Source: Hippasteria phrygiana | Lineage: Eukaryota > Echinodermata > Asteroidea > Valvatida > Goniasteridae | DNA length: 64,000 nt | Assembly: GCA_037893225.1 (NCBI GenBank) | Contig: JAZGUH010000446.1 | Span: 248,001-312,000 of the forward strand | Direction of reading: 5' to 3' | Position numbers and translations under genes: made by a program | In this document: piece after piece, positions 9,986-55,200 of the stretch | Numbering within the stretch: position 1 is the stretch's first letter | Layout: each line of letters begins with the position of its first letter | The notes under the pieces: model-generated | The model's input: the letters and a program-made list of their open reading frames with translations, nothing else | The model's database searches: none | Told to the model about the DNA's origin: nothing

Positions 9986-11223
9986 AATTGTTACAGGATA
10001 GCTGGTGAAATGTGTTGCAAAACAAAAATTCATTTAAATTTAACATCAAGTGTGGAGAAAATCTTACAGCACCTAAAAGGACAAGATCCTTGTTCAAATA
10101 TTGGCCAAGGATTTGTAACAGACCTTTCTTGTGGGAAAAACAATCAAAATACTCATTAACGGGCATTAACAGAAACTTAATATTAAAACAGAAAAACTTA
10201 AACTAGACTCACAAATAAACATGATTCTTAATCATAATTTGGGGGCGTGGTGGGGAAGGCTGAAGTTATTTGTTGGGTGAGAGTCTGATTTGTGAAAATA
10301 TTGGGAACACAAACTTTGAGCTTCATTTTCAAGTCACAACTGACAAGTCACAACTCCAAAAGGTTGTATCGGTGGCTAGGAATGATACCACAACACAATA
10401 TATATCAAATTAAAGCTTTTTACCTGTACTTTCAGGAAATACCATAATCTTGATTTTCAAATTGTTGATACTTTCCGCCCATGTTTTTTGAATTTTTTAT
10501 GAATCAACTAAGTGTCTCGTGAATGTGCATGCTCACGTACCATATATAATAGAGCAGGCTGTTCAAACAGACCAGGTGAAAAAGTAGAATAGCACGATCA
10601 AAATGTTCGCCAAAAAAAGGGACAAAAGTACGACTTTGGAGGACTAAATCAGTATAAATACGACTTTTGCGAGCTTTCAGGAGTAGTTTTCGTTGATACT
10701 CATCACCCATGTCCACAGCATCACAAGCCTCATTTGGCATGTTCTCTACTCACAAAACTTGTGCTCCATCCTCAACTAAGCTCTCGGAAGTAAAGTTGCA
10801 GTACTCCTGCACTCAAGCCCTTCATTGTGTGATTTCATGACTGTTATAACAAATATTCAATGAGATTTCGTTTTTGGAGTTGTGGCACACAAAAAGTAGG
10901 AAAAAAGTAGGAAAAAATAGGAATTTCAAGAAAAAAGTAGGAAAATTAGAAGCAAGGTAAAAACAAAACTAGAAAAAGTAGGAATACCTGAAAGCCTGAT
11001 AAAGTTCAAAGCATAATCCTTCAGTTTAATAAGAAATTCATTCTATTTACTCTGTGATAGAATGCTGAAACGGAAAAGTAAAAACTACGGTTGAGGCTAC
11101 AGATCTGACTCAACTTTTCCAAAATTTCCTACTATATAACATTTCCATAATTTCCATATAACATGAGGTAGAAGAATGTAGATAAAATTCGAAGCACCAT
11201 GATTTGAGATAACTTTGATGAAC
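9986..11223. other. Intergenic stretch, no gene seen
   Basis: No recognisable coding block. It includes an A-rich tandem of AAAAAGTAGGAA words (10890-10985). Confidence 0.3.
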
Positions 11224-11849
11224 ATATGTGACCCACTCTGGAAAACAAGTATATTATGTCGCAAAATATTAAAAATGGGTTTTATCTATGTTTGGAAATC
11301 CCGCAATGTAAGCTTTCATTTGGTACATGATAGAGCTCCAAAGCCCTTTCCGTTCTGGAGATATTGCGCTTTTGCATATTAATTAGTTCTGTGGAGCTCA
11401 AATTGCACAACAGAGAAAACAGGCTTTGAAATAGCTAGTTCTAATACAATGCAATGGAACAATGCACTCTAAAAAAAAGTTTGTTTTATTTACTTTATTT
11501 ATTGAAATCAACATTGTTGTGCACCAAACCCGAAACTTTAGATATTTAAGATGTCATTTAAAGGAGAATTCCAGGCTCTATAATATTTTATCTAGTCTAA
11601 AAGAACATACACTAACATACATACTGCACCAAGAGTTTGATTTTCTTTGTTATGGAGAACGACACACGCTCCCTTTATATTTACGATTTCTTGCCATTCA
11701 GCAGTACAAAGGGCGCGTCCATACTGTTCGAAGTTCCCGCGACATCCAAATTTTGATGAAAAATTATATTCTCCAACGTTGAAAGGGCCATTACACGTAA
11801 ATGTATAGCGCGACTTATATCACCTTTTTCTGGAGCGGGTCACATATAC
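11224..11849. mobile_element. MITE with TATGTGACCC terminal inverted repeats
   Basis: The left end TATGTGACCCACTCTGGAAA mirrors the right end, which read in reverse is TATGTGACCCGCTCCAGAAA. The inner part 11561-11745 is repeated in reverse at 32262-32449. That inner part contains CTCCCTTTATATTTACGATT and the GCAGTACAAAGGGCGCGTCC box. No transposase is encoded. Confidence 0.65.
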
Positions 11850-12214
11850 AATGTAAGGGGATCATTTCATAAAAGTCTGAAAGCGGTATAAATTTTGCCG
11901 TACCACTGTTTTTATTGCCGAGCTGGCTAATACAATGAGCTCGTTCTATACAGGTCAGTGCACACAGGCAGAGTCATCACTGCAATATTCACCAGTATGA
12001 GTGGTCTTCTAGGGGCGAGTGCTTGGCAAAGAATCCAATTGTGTCATCACTCATCCCCTGGCTCTGTGGCAAATCCATCTTGGTGGACAATGACGAATGA
12101 AAGTGTTCAAAAGCACAGCTCTTGATGGACATCCAAGGCAGCAAGATCTCCGTTAACCCTAACTCCCTAGGGTGTGTGGAAAATCATATTGAAACTGGAG
12201 GATTCAGGACTGTT

Positions 12215-12418
12215 TGGGTTTATGAGTACGGTTATTTACAGGATGCGCCGGGGTGTCGCGCCGGCCTTTGCAGCCAAGCGAAACGGCCACAATGTGCTTG
12301 TGCAGTCAAGCGTAACAAATGGATTAAAACTGCACAAATAACGGCAAATGGCCTCATCCGGCCTGGTGGCACTGTTTTTTGTTGCGCCATTTGGCGTCAT
12401 CCGTACGCAAGGGGTTAA
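12215..12418 (-). mobile_element. TTAA-type MITE copy, one end degraded
   Basis: It ends CGTACGCAAGGGGTTAA at 12418. The body (GTGTCGCGCCGGCCTTTGCA, then AAGCGAAACGGCCACAATGT) matches the intact copy 13364-13590 in reverse. The left end retains GAGTACGG but lacks the CCCCTT terminus. Confidence 0.65.
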
Positions 12419-12832
12419 TAGGGTTTGTTTGCCCATGGTCTGACTGCTACAAAGTGGAAATCTTTGACAAGCCTTTGACACTGGGCTTTAATGAGCTCCA
12501 AGCTCCTGTTTTTATTATTCCTAAACGTCACTCGCCTGGTAGTTTGTTCTGTTTTTATAGCAAAACAAACATTATACTGGGAACCAGTCTGGCTTTGGGA
12601 TCGTGAAACATGTGGGTTCTCTGCAACCAATGAACATGAGCTAGCTGTGTAGTTGAGGCCCATCTTTACATCAATAGATATGAAGAAAGGTTTCCAGACT
12701 TATGATGAGTTAATGCTGAGCCCAATCTGCTCCTTGCGTAACTTTTTGTGGGCCCTATCTCGGTTAGCAACTAGAGCTTATTGTGGGTACTTGGATGTAT
12801 TTTACAAAAAAGTCAAAGCTCATGTCAAAATT

Positions 12833-13262
12833 TAGGGCTGTCGCGAATATACCGAATATTCGATCGTCAAGCGAATATTCGAATACCATTTTGCCAGTTC
12901 GAATATTCGAAAAGATATATATGCACGTACAGATACGACTCTGATGCTATTTTAATGGAAAAGTTACGGCGCTTAGCAGTGTCAAATGCCGCATTTTTGT
13001 CAATCGTAACTTTTTGTGGACGGAGGTTTATTGTTCCCGTCCGTAAAACCCTTGATACAACAGGGGCATGCAAACAAATGCCGTTTGAACGGTCCATAAT
13101 ATCAGTTGCCATACGTAAAACACCAGCATGCTTTTACGTGCAATTTTTACCGGTGCGGCATGCACTGAAAAACTTGATCGGCGAGTATCGAATATTCGAA
13201 TATTCGGTCAAACCCAGTTTCGAATATTCGAATACTAAATTATTCGAAAATGAACAGCCCTA
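12833..13262. mobile_element. hAT-type MITE rich in TTCGAATATTCGAA
   Basis: Termini are TAGGGCTGTCGCGAATAT and, at the other end, GAACAGCCCTA. The flanking 8-mers are TCAAAATT and GCAAAATT (7 of 8 identical). TAGGG ends with an 8-bp duplication are the hAT signature. Subterminal TTCGAATATTCGAA palindromes are frequent. A second copy sits at 52075-52455. No transposase is present. Confidence 0.8.
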
Positions 13263-13363
13263 GCAAAATTGCACCGATTTCTGCAGGAATGCATACCGAA
13301 CTGCTGTGTACAATGTTTCAGTCACGTTCCCTTTGTGTGGGAAATTGACAAAACATGGCACCG

Positions 13364-13590
13364 TTAACCCCTTGCGTACGGATGATGCCAAAATTGCGCA
13401 AAAAACAAACAAACAGTGCCACCTGGCCGGATGACGCCATTTGCCTATATGTGTGTAGTTTCAATCTATTGTTGGATTATTGTGTACGTTATGCTTGGCT
13501 GCACAAGCACATTGTGGCCGTTTCGCTTGGCTGCAAAGGCCGGCGCGACACCCCTGCGCCTCCTGTAAATAACCGTACTCAAGGGGTTAA
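13364..13590 (+). mobile_element. TTAA-type MITE, intact ends
   Basis: TTAACCCCTTGCGTACGG opens the element and CCGTACTCAAGGGGTTAA closes it. TTAA lies at both outer edges, as in piggyBac or Kolobok insertions. The body has no coding capacity. Confidence 0.8.
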
Positions 13591-13912
13591 GGGCCAGGAT
13601 TGTGCAGAGAGCCTTTACTTGCATAAAAACATCACGAGTAGGTTGCACAATGGATCAAACGGCAAGGATGCAGCATGACTGCATTCCAAATACATGCATT
13701 AATGTATACGCAATCCAGATCAAACAGCATTTAGAAATAACGTCAGCCAGCAAACGTTGTTTGGGATGGTGCAGACTTTAAAGCCACCACCCATTGCACC
13801 TAAATTGTGTACCGAAACGACACAAATGCAGAACACGATGAATCGCCGTGTTACCATCATGAAGCAGATTGAAAGGTAGACCAAACAGCGCCCTCAATGA
13901 GACGGACGAACA

Positions 13913-45617
<31,705 letters not shown>

Positions 45618-45620
45618 TTT

Positions 45621-48600
45621 CACTATGAAAATCTTTGCCGTGAAAATGCCCTGAAAATCCGTCTTTTGCCGTGAAATAAAAATTCACGGCAATTTCACGG
45701 CGTTTATTTCCAGCCAATATTGGCAATTATGTTCACGGCGAATTCACGGCAAATTCACGGCGAACCCGGCAGGCTGCATTCCTTTGTTATGCATAACGGT
45801 AAACCATTCTTCAACTGACAAAAGAACATATTAGATTTACTGCGGGTGCAAACATAACGGCCCGGCATAACAGGGAACTCTCCTAATTTTATGTGTTTGT
45901 GGTTGCGAGTACAGTGGTCTGATCCGCATTTATAAGACGATCGACTCATGGCTCATGCGAATATGTTATGCACGAACATCAATCTCGCAGATATAAAACG
46001 GACAGGTGGTCACGGTTTGTTGGGAGCGGGTTGTGATACACGCAGTGTGTACTTTTCCTCGCGAATCCGTTGGGTCCCAATGTGTTGTTAAAACTGTTGT
46101 TGTTGTTGTGCTTGCTGGTGTTTTTTTATTTTTTTTATTTGCGTTTCTGCAACGATTTTAATAAAACAGGGGACCTTAGGCCTATCGCGCGCAGAATAGA
46201 TTTAGCCTACTCCTCGTAAATCGATGGAGATAGGAATGATCTACATTAATGCCACAAACAAATACTAATTTGAAGGCCAACTGCCGGCTTCACGGAGCAG
46301 TCCATCTTTGTTCTTTCTTAAAATGTTAGCGTTTCTTTCATTGCAGTTGTAAAATGTAATTTATTTCTCACCATTTCCTGATTTGTATACAAAAACCAAT
46401 GACTTCTTAGGCCGTGTCCGAAATGGGCGTCTTGCTACTAGCTACGCGTAGTTGTAATGGACGAACACTACCTCGAGCACGTTGAAAGTTACATGCCGTC
46501 GTGAATGATCGGACTGACCAATCATGAACTCCGTAACGCGCAACGATCGGCTCCACCTCTGCGCTGAGTGCTTTGATTGGTCGAAACCATTTTCACTCGT
46601 CATGCTAAACCAATCACATCACTCAGCGTTGAGTTTGGCTGGATTGTCAGGGTGGTGTCTCTGCTCGCGCGCGGCCCAGCCGCGAATTATTTTTTTCCCC
46701 AAACGTTATGGATGCATAGGACCTAGGGCTGGGTACATAATGCCATAAATTATCATTGTCTACCGAGCATTCCGATGGTTCAGTGGATACGATGTTCGAC
46801 TGTGGGGTGGGTAGGAGATTGAGCTTTGGAGGTTTTTTTTAAGGGAAATAAAGTCCAAAATTTCATTACGTTCCAATTTTTTTTTTTTTTTATTATTCGT
46901 GGCTCCGAAGGATTTTTTAAAAAGGGAAGTAAAGTCCGAAATCTCATAGGACATATGCGTCATAGCATTAACCACATTCGGATGTCGCTTGGGAGAAAAC
47001 AAATTCGCCTCCCGGCCCGAGTTGCCTTTTTCTGATTCTACAGGCACTTTTAATTTTCCAAATGAGCTGGCTTAGGCTCCAGGCTAGTTCTGTTTTGATG
47101 CAAAATGCACAATTCAGAGCTGCCAACCAGTACGGATTTTCCGTATTTCGTACTGAAATTTATGAGAAATAAGCAATACGGAAGTATAAAGGCTTTGGGT
47201 TTCAAAACACGGATTTTGTGAAATCCGACTATAATAATCAGGCATGTGAATTTTTCGCTGTTTTCCGTGCTTTTCGTTTTCCCGGTATGTTTTTGTTATA
47301 AGACTCCGCGTTTGTTTTGTCCGCACATGTAGGCCCACATTTTGTTCCGAATTCATTGGCTCGCGCTACCCAGACGAGTGGCGCGCCCCGGACATGCTGG
47401 CATTCGGGACGCATCACGCGTCCAGGTATAGCTACGCGCGCCTTGACTAAGGTTAAAAACAGGCCCCGTTTTCTCTCGTTTTTTTTTGCCATCCAACAAC
47501 GCAAAACACAAAAAATAAAATTATCTGGAAACCATAGCGGTACCGGTACATTTATGATTGAAATTGAAACATAAAATCAAGAATAAACCCACCTATGCTT
47601 TCAATGGACAAAGTCTTTTGGGAAAATTACCGTACATCATTATAATAAAATATAAACCTTACAACGATAAGGGCGTCCCTGTTTTAAATTCTATGGTTCT
47701 CATTTCCGACCCACCCCATTTTTGGCTCCCGACCGATTTTTAATTTTGTTTTTATCCCGCCGACCCTGTCTGGAATTTCCTACGAATAAAAAAAAATAGA
47801 AAAAATGATTATCTTAAGAATTTTCCGCGTCGAATTCCGTTGAAAAAAAAGTCCATGGTAATTTTACGTAGGCCTACCTAGTAATTTTGGCTGTGCGAAG
47901 CGCCCGGTTTTGTCTTTTCTCAAGGTGAATTTCTCTGCGCATTAGCTGCATGTGCGTGCATGGTACACTGGGAATAAGACGATGGCATTCAGTGCGGCTG
48001 CTTGCTCTTGACCAAGGCTAGCAACAAAGCATCGCGCACGCGCAGATGCGCTTTAGGGGGTACCCTTATTGAACAATTGCTGTAACCCCCTCAGGTCTTA
48101 GTAGCCTTTTTTTAAGGCGGAGTTCGGAATACGTTAGCTGCGTGTACGTACATTGTACATTGGGAATAATACGGTAGCATTCAGTGCGGTTGTTTGCACT
48201 TGACCAAGACTACACCAACGATGGAATCCCGTATGCATGCACGCACGTGCGTGGTGCTGACTCTACTCCGGAGATATGACGGATAAGTTATGTCGGGGTT
48301 TAGAAAACGATCAAAGAAACGACACATTTAATGTATTATTTATTCCTCCATGGTACATCATACGTTATGTATTATTCTGTCGTCAACTTTATTTGAAATA
48401 GCTGGAACTTCGGGTAAGGTAATCTAGACTAACCCACACTTAAATGCACCATGCTTATAATATTAAGCCTATAGTTAGAGAAATCTTAAACGCTGCAAAA
48501 AGCAACATATCGCGATATTCTTCGGTATATATCGAATTCCCCAATACAATATTTATTACGGGTTTGTTATTATTTTTACGAGGGGGCCCTTGACTAGTTA

Positions 48601-48973
48601 AGAAGGCATCGATGGTAAACTGGACGTCGAACGCTTGGCCGCTGTACCTAGCCTGTCGTCATGTTTAACCATGGAGCTTTTCCTACCTCCATGGTTTAAC
48701 TGTAAACCACGCAACTTCTGCCAGCTTCGACAGTTACATTACAATTTATTGATGGTTGATAATCACACAATACAAAAGAGCGAACAATAGAGCAAGTTAA
48801 TGAGCTGGGCAGAAACTGCCTGCAACAAATTCACGGCGTTTTCACGGCGTTTTCTTGGCGATAAAATCCCGAGGGTATTTCACGGCGTTTTCATGGTGTT
48901 CTCTCGCCGTGAAATTGCCGTGAAATTTTTGTTCACGGCAAAACGGATTTTCACGGCAAAGATTTTCATAGTG
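45621..48973. mobile_element. Non-autonomous CACTA (EnSpm-type) transposon
   Basis: The left end CACTATGAAAATCTTTGCCG is matched by the reverse of the right end, and similarity extends ~80 bp. TTT lies at both flanks (45618-45620 and 48974-48976), fitting the usual 3-bp duplication. Subterminal TTCACGGC words recur on both sides, as expected for transposase-binding repeats in this superfamily. No transposase is visible in the 3.35 kb, so it needs an external source. Its right end lies 229 bp before the ITFG2 start codon. Confidence 0.8.
47925..48215 (+). repeat. ~100-bp direct duplication inside the CACTA element
   Basis: The block from TTAGCTGCATGTGCGTGCAT through CACTGGGAATAAGACG to GCTCTTGACCAAGGCTA recurs ~190 bp later as TTAGCTGCGTGTACGTACAT through CATTGGGAATAATACG to GCACTTGACCAAGACTA. 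Confidence 0.7.
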
Positions 48974-49202
48974 TTTTAGGGTCTAGATCAACAGAGGGCG
49001 CTAGGCAAATGTTTCAGTCTGTCCCCTACTTTTGCATTGAAACCATGCCAAATGTATTATAGGGTAAAGGGAACACGACACTATTAAATTGTACGCAATT
49101 CCAACGAAGCGTTGTTGTCGTCTGCCACCCACCACCACTGCCCACACTTTTATTAGTTTTCCAACTCGAACTCATCACAGAATTACTATTGAAATAGTCG
49201 TG

Positions 49203-52200
49203 ATGAGATCTGTAGTGTTTGTGGAGCGCTTAGAATTCGAGTTCCCTGGAAACGTGTTTCCCAATGCGGTGGTTTTGGGAGATGTCGATAACGACAATGT
49301 AAGTTGGCAGGAACTTGGACAAATAACGTTAGGCCTAAACGTACGTAATTGTTTATGGTCATGCATGTGTTGGGTGCGATCGGTGGATCTACGCAATCGG
49401 TTAATCGCACTACGATTTCACTTGATCTGTCATTCGCACAAGCATCAGTCGATTGCGCTAGCTTGACTAGGCTCATGACATTTGTGAGATTCGCCGTTTA
49501 GACGGCGAATCTAACATGTCATGAGCCTAGAGCTGGAATTTTCAAGCTAGATTGCGCAAGCATCGACCGATCTGCCGATCACACTTGGCAAAAGTTGTGC
49601 ATTCAGTAGATTGTGTGGGAACGGGTTTGTTCAATTAGTTAATTGTGAACAGCGGGTTCACAATCGATTGATCACGCAGGGCAAAACTTGTGAAATCGGC
49701 AGATCGTGCAGGAACAGTCTTGCATGATTGGTCGTTCCCTGCACACTCGGAAACTCGGCCTCAAGCAATGTTTGCGTGATCGAGCGATGCTTGCATGATC
49801 AAGCGATGCTTGCGTGATCGAGCGATGCTTGCGTGATCGAGCGATGCTTGCGTGATCGAACGTTGCGGACGTTAAGATTGGTACATAATATTTTCATGCC
49901 AAGGGCTTTGGTTCCAAGTTCTTTTGGCCCTATATTTTTGTATACGAGAGTAGTGCCCCAGGATGGGGATTTTGGTCAATTCCAGATTGACAATCCCCAC
50001 AATGGGGGTGGGACAGCCGGGGGGGGGGGGGGGGGGGGGGAGGGGGACAATAGATTTGTCTTGTAAATATGTTAGCTACATCAGAGTATTTTTTCATAGA
50101 TTTTACTCCATTAATCTTTAACTGAGTTCCTGTTTGTTTCACACGAATCTGGATCGTGATCAGTGATCCGTGCGTTGGTTTACACACCAGATTCTGCCTA
50201 GTGGATGGAGCGAACCAGCGGCTGGATCACCGATCGCGATCGGGATTCGTGTGAAACAAACAGGCCCTGAGAGGAAAAACATTTTCTGTTCCCAACTCTT
50301 TATGGGGGAGGAGGGAGGGTGGTATGACAGTAAAATCTTTCTCAAAAATGTTGCCTTTTCTGAGAGATAGAAAAACAATTATTATAGGTCTTTTCCAGCA
50401 TTTTGTTAAACTAGGATTTCACCTTTGTTTGACAGGAAAATGAGTTGGTTGTCGGTAATGTTGAGGGGGAACTAAGTGTCTTTAAGGGGAGCAACACGCA
50501 ACCATGGGCATGCTGCTCAAACCTGGGCATGGTATGTTGATTGGTTCACTGAATGACTGGCATTTGGTACTGACTAAAATTAATTAAAAAGTAAAAAGTC
50601 GCTTCCCAGGTTGTATCGTAAAAATTGGGTGTGATCCCTGGCTATACGGCATTCTGGGTTTATGACTTCTGACTTGCGCCCACCCGAACAAAGATACTGA
50701 CAATTTGGAGGAGGCCGCCAACATAGGGCAAGATAGCTCAGTTGGTAGAGTGCCGGTACGGTAATCCGGAGGTCGCAGGTTCGAATCCCTCTCCTGTCAG
50801 TTTCTTTGTTCACTTTGAAAATGTATTCAAATTTACCTGGTCAGTTTCCCTTGTGGATTGTTTGACGAATTAAAATTAATTTAGGTAAAAACAAACAAAC
50901 AAACAACCAAACAAACAAATGTTTTACAATAATAAGGTACGGCCTTTAACTTCTATTTTTATATCATGCCAAACAGTTATTTTGCACAGAGTAAAATCCA
51001 CCAGATCGATTGTAAACATGCAACAAATCAACTTGGAGGTATATTTCCTCCTTTCATTTTTGCAATTGGTATGGTAATTTTAGAGGAAAGTAAAAAAAAA
51101 TATATAATAATAATAGGCGGCCTTGGTAAACACGTTCTGTTTTTATTTGGCCTACTAGTGCATGTATATACATGTTACTTCATTTTTGGGGTTTCATTAC
51201 CTGCTTGAAAGCTAACAGAAGTTTCAAAGTGCAATCTGCCTGTTTAAAGTTTCACCTTATGCTGGAATTGATTTATATTGGTTTCATCAGGATCTGATTT
51301 GTTGCTCTCTTTCTCTGTAGATAACCTGCATTGGCATTGGAGATATCTGCAGCTGCAACAAAAAGGTGTTTAAAATCAAGGGCGGGTCCAGGGGGGGCCA
51401 AAGGGGGCCATGGCCCCCCCCCCCCCCCCCCAAAAAAAAACTTCTTTTCTTTTTTTTTTAACTAACTGACGTCGCAAAAAGGCAGCCACTGCGTATACCC
51501 ACCCACAAAACTCAGCCAAAAAATTTGTTGGCCCTCCCAAAAAAATTGCACAAAAAAAATGTTTGGCCCCCCCTAAAATTGTGTTCTGGATCCGCCCTTG
51601 TTTGAAATTAATTTGAATTTTATTAAATATTATAAATAACCTCATTAAAGCACTTAATTACAGATCATGAAGGATCAGTAACAAATATTTTTAAATTATA
51701 ACAAAATTCCCCCTAAAAAAAACTGAAAAATATGGTTCATATCCCACTCATGCAAGGTTTTTGAATTTTGTTTCATTCTCATGTTTTACATTCACTTGCC
51801 ATTTGTCTATTTCTTTTTCTGTTTGATCAGAATTGCTTGGTAACAGTGAGTGCAGAGGGCCTGTGTAGTGTATTCTATGCTGAACGAACGACAAAGGAAA
51901 CGGATGCACATGTTAGTATCAACACTTTCCACCATCTTCAGTTTATTTTGTCGCAGGATTTTTTGGTATATCTTCCAATTTCTTATATGTACATAATATC
52001 AGCACCAACAGCTTTGCTACACGATGTCAACTTTTTGTATAAGTTTAGAAAGTGTTAAAAAGTGTTACTCGTTATAGGGCTGTTCATTTTCGATTAATTT
52101 AGTATTCGATTATTTTAGTATTCGATTATTCGAGACTGGGCTTGACCGAATATTCGATACTCGCCGGTCAAGTCGGGCGTCACCGGTAAAAAGTTGTACC

Positions 52201-55200
52201 TAACTCCAGCCCAAGATTTTGCAATAATTATTTTAGAAGTGTCAAGGATTTTACGATCAGTAACCATAAACCTCTGTCAACAAAAAATATGACACTGCGA
52301 AGTGCCGTAACTTTTCTATTAAAATAGCATCATAGTCGTACATGTATCTGTACGTGCATATACATGTATATTTTTTTTCGAATATTCGAATCGGCAAAAA
52401 GCTATTCGAATATTCGGTTGATGATCGAATATTCGCTATATTCGGGACAGCCCTAACTCGTTAAGAAATTCTCAAAACATTAATTTTAACCAACTAAATA
52501 GTAACAACGGCCATAGTTGTGCTTGGAAAAAGACCACCTGGCTGGTTGTCATCTATATGCGCATTCCTGCGCATATTCGATCCATTGTTTGCCTATTGTG
52601 TGTGTTACGCCTGGCTGCACAAGCCCGTATTGGCATACCAGCACGCCATTTACAACAGCCGGTTAAAAAGAAACATTTGGGGGAGGGGATTATAGCCCCC
52701 TCCACCTTGCTGTGGAACCGTACCTGTTCAAAATTCGAAATGCTCAGAAAAGGTTGATTTCAAATATCCACAGAACTATCTAACAGATAGATCTGATGGG
52801 GAGGGGGGGTGCTTTCAAACTCTTTTCTTCCCCCATCTCTGTTTCATGATATTCAGAAGAAAAAAATTCAGTTTGTAACGTTTTCTTATCTCTTGTATCT
52901 TACATCGGGACAGGCGGAGGCAGCCCCATTAAACGATACACCATTATCACTGTGCCATACGCAGCACCTACCAGCCAACATCAAAGTGCTTCTTATTGAT
53001 GACATCGGTTAGTATTCCTCAGAGTTTGAGGTTTTTTGGGATTATTTCTATACAATTTGAAGATGTAGAACTTCACTGTAATGAACACCACTATGTCAGA
53101 CCTCTGGCTGCAACGAATAAATATTCTGGGACCTTGACGTCCCGGGAGTTCTGAGACATTGGAGTCATAAGAGTCTTAGTCTTGTAATTCATGGAAATCC
53201 TATGACATTGACATTTTGGGAGTCCTGGGAATTCTAAGACATTTTTACGATACAACCTGGGAAGCGACATTGTGGGGATCACTCAATGAGGATACGGCAT
53301 TCTGGGTTTATGACTTCTGACTAGCGCCCACCCGAACAAAGATACTGACAATTTGGGAGAGCGCCAACATAGGGCAAGATAGCTCAGTTGGTAGAGCGCT
53401 GGTACGGTACTTCCGGAGGTCGGAGGTTCGAATCCCGCTCCTGCCAGTTTCTTTGTTCACTTTGAGAATATATATTCTCTTTGACTCCAAAATGGTAGCA
53501 TTTACTACATTCCATTATTCATTATTCGTGCAAATTTTAGTTGAAAAAAAACCTTGAAAAAAACCCCTTGAAATAAACTCTGAAATAAACCCTGAAATAA
53601 ACCAGAGGGGCTGGTCCGAGAGGGAAGTTTCGAATTCCAGCCCCAACAGCTCTTCACCTTTTAAAACCTTCCAAAGTTAACCAAAATTTGAACGAATATT
53701 GTTTACATTTACAGATGGCGATGGTAGTATGGAGTTTGTGGTGGGTCACACAGACAGAGTGGTACGTGCCTATCGCTGGGTGGAGAAACAGCCAGCAACA
53801 ACAAATGTGAGTCAAGAAAAATAAAGCTGTAGTCACAAAAGTCAACTTTGCTGGAGTAAAATTGACACCGGCTGTAAAAAAATAATGTTGGATAACAAAA
53901 TGTGAATTCCAAGCAAAATTTGTTTACTTGGCTAGTGTGCGAGTGATTTGTTGAAGATAAATAGAAGAAAATGCCATGGATTCTGTTTGTTTGTTGGGGT
54001 GTTTGTTGGGGTGTTTGTTTGTTTGTTTGTTTGTTTGTTTGTTTGTTGGGGTGTTTGTTTGTTTGTTTGTTTGTTTGTTTGTTTGTTCGAAGAGAATTGC
54101 ATGTGGCTCTGGCTTTGTCATTGAGTGAAACCACTGATGAGCCACAGTGAGTGGCTTACCAGATCAGAGGACTGTAGGTGATTTCCACCAATGTTTTATT
54201 TTCTCTCCGCTGCTTGTCCGTATTTTTGTTTGGTTTTTCAGGGCGCAAGTTCCTTCGCATCTGGCAGGTTTGTGTTACTTCAGAAGTGGCAACTCAACGG
54301 GCAGGTATAAAAGCTTAGACATAATGGAAGTCCTGGACTTTGATATGCTGGGTGTCCCAGGGAATTTGATGTCCGGGGAGTCTTAAAACATTGGAATCCT
54401 TTGAATCCAGGACTTTGAAGTCTAGGGAGTTGTAGAACATTTATATTTTTGGAGTCCTGGGACTTTAAAGTCCTGTGAATCCTAAGAGTCATATGATTCT
54501 TGGACTTGTAATTCATGGAAGTCCTGGGACCTTGATGTCCTGGGAGTCCTCAGACAGAGTCATAAGAGTCTTAGACTTGTAATTCATGGATATCCTAGGA
54601 CCTTTACATTCTGGGAGTCCTGGGCGAGCTAAGACATCGGAGTCCGGTGAGTCAGACTTTCAAAGTCTAAAAACTGACTTCACCCAAAAATCAATACATG
54701 TATTCAAAATACTTGGGCATTAACCCTAACAGCCCAAGCCTTTTTACTAGAATCCTTCCCTAACCACACAAACTCCAACACAGTGTAGTAAACCAATGGC
54801 ACATTCTTTGTACTTAGACAAAATCAGGGCATCAAGTCCCATGCAAAGTGATGGTGCCAAGGCTCTACAGTACCCAATCACACAAAATTCAACACAAAGG
54901 GGTGTTTGATTTTGGCAGGTTAGGGAAGGTTAGGGTTAAAAGAGCTCTCAGAAGTGATCTGTTCCGATCAACCTTCCATTTGATTTACCATTTTCCCCCC
55001 CTAGATTGGTTCCTTGTCGCTGAGTAGACATCCAGACGGCCGTCCCAAGCTCATCGTCTCTCAGCCTGGCTGCAACTATGCTGAGCTACTCTGTGGCTGG
55101 GTTGTACTAGGCCAAGACGAGAACTCAAGTGGTCCTAGTCGGTAAGAAAAAGTGAAAAACAATGTATAATTTTTGTTTTAAATCGCTTAGAATTTTAAAT

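Noticed and set aside
50705..50800. Functional tRNA genes in ITFG2 introns (also 53370, 56640, 57480)
   Set aside because: The cores belong to dispersed elements with shared non-tRNA heads and tails and target duplications. The acceptor and anticodon stems have mismatches.
53924..54145. Asn-Lys-Gln-Thr repeat frame
   Set aside because: It is the reverse of the GTTT microsatellite in ITFG2 intron 6.
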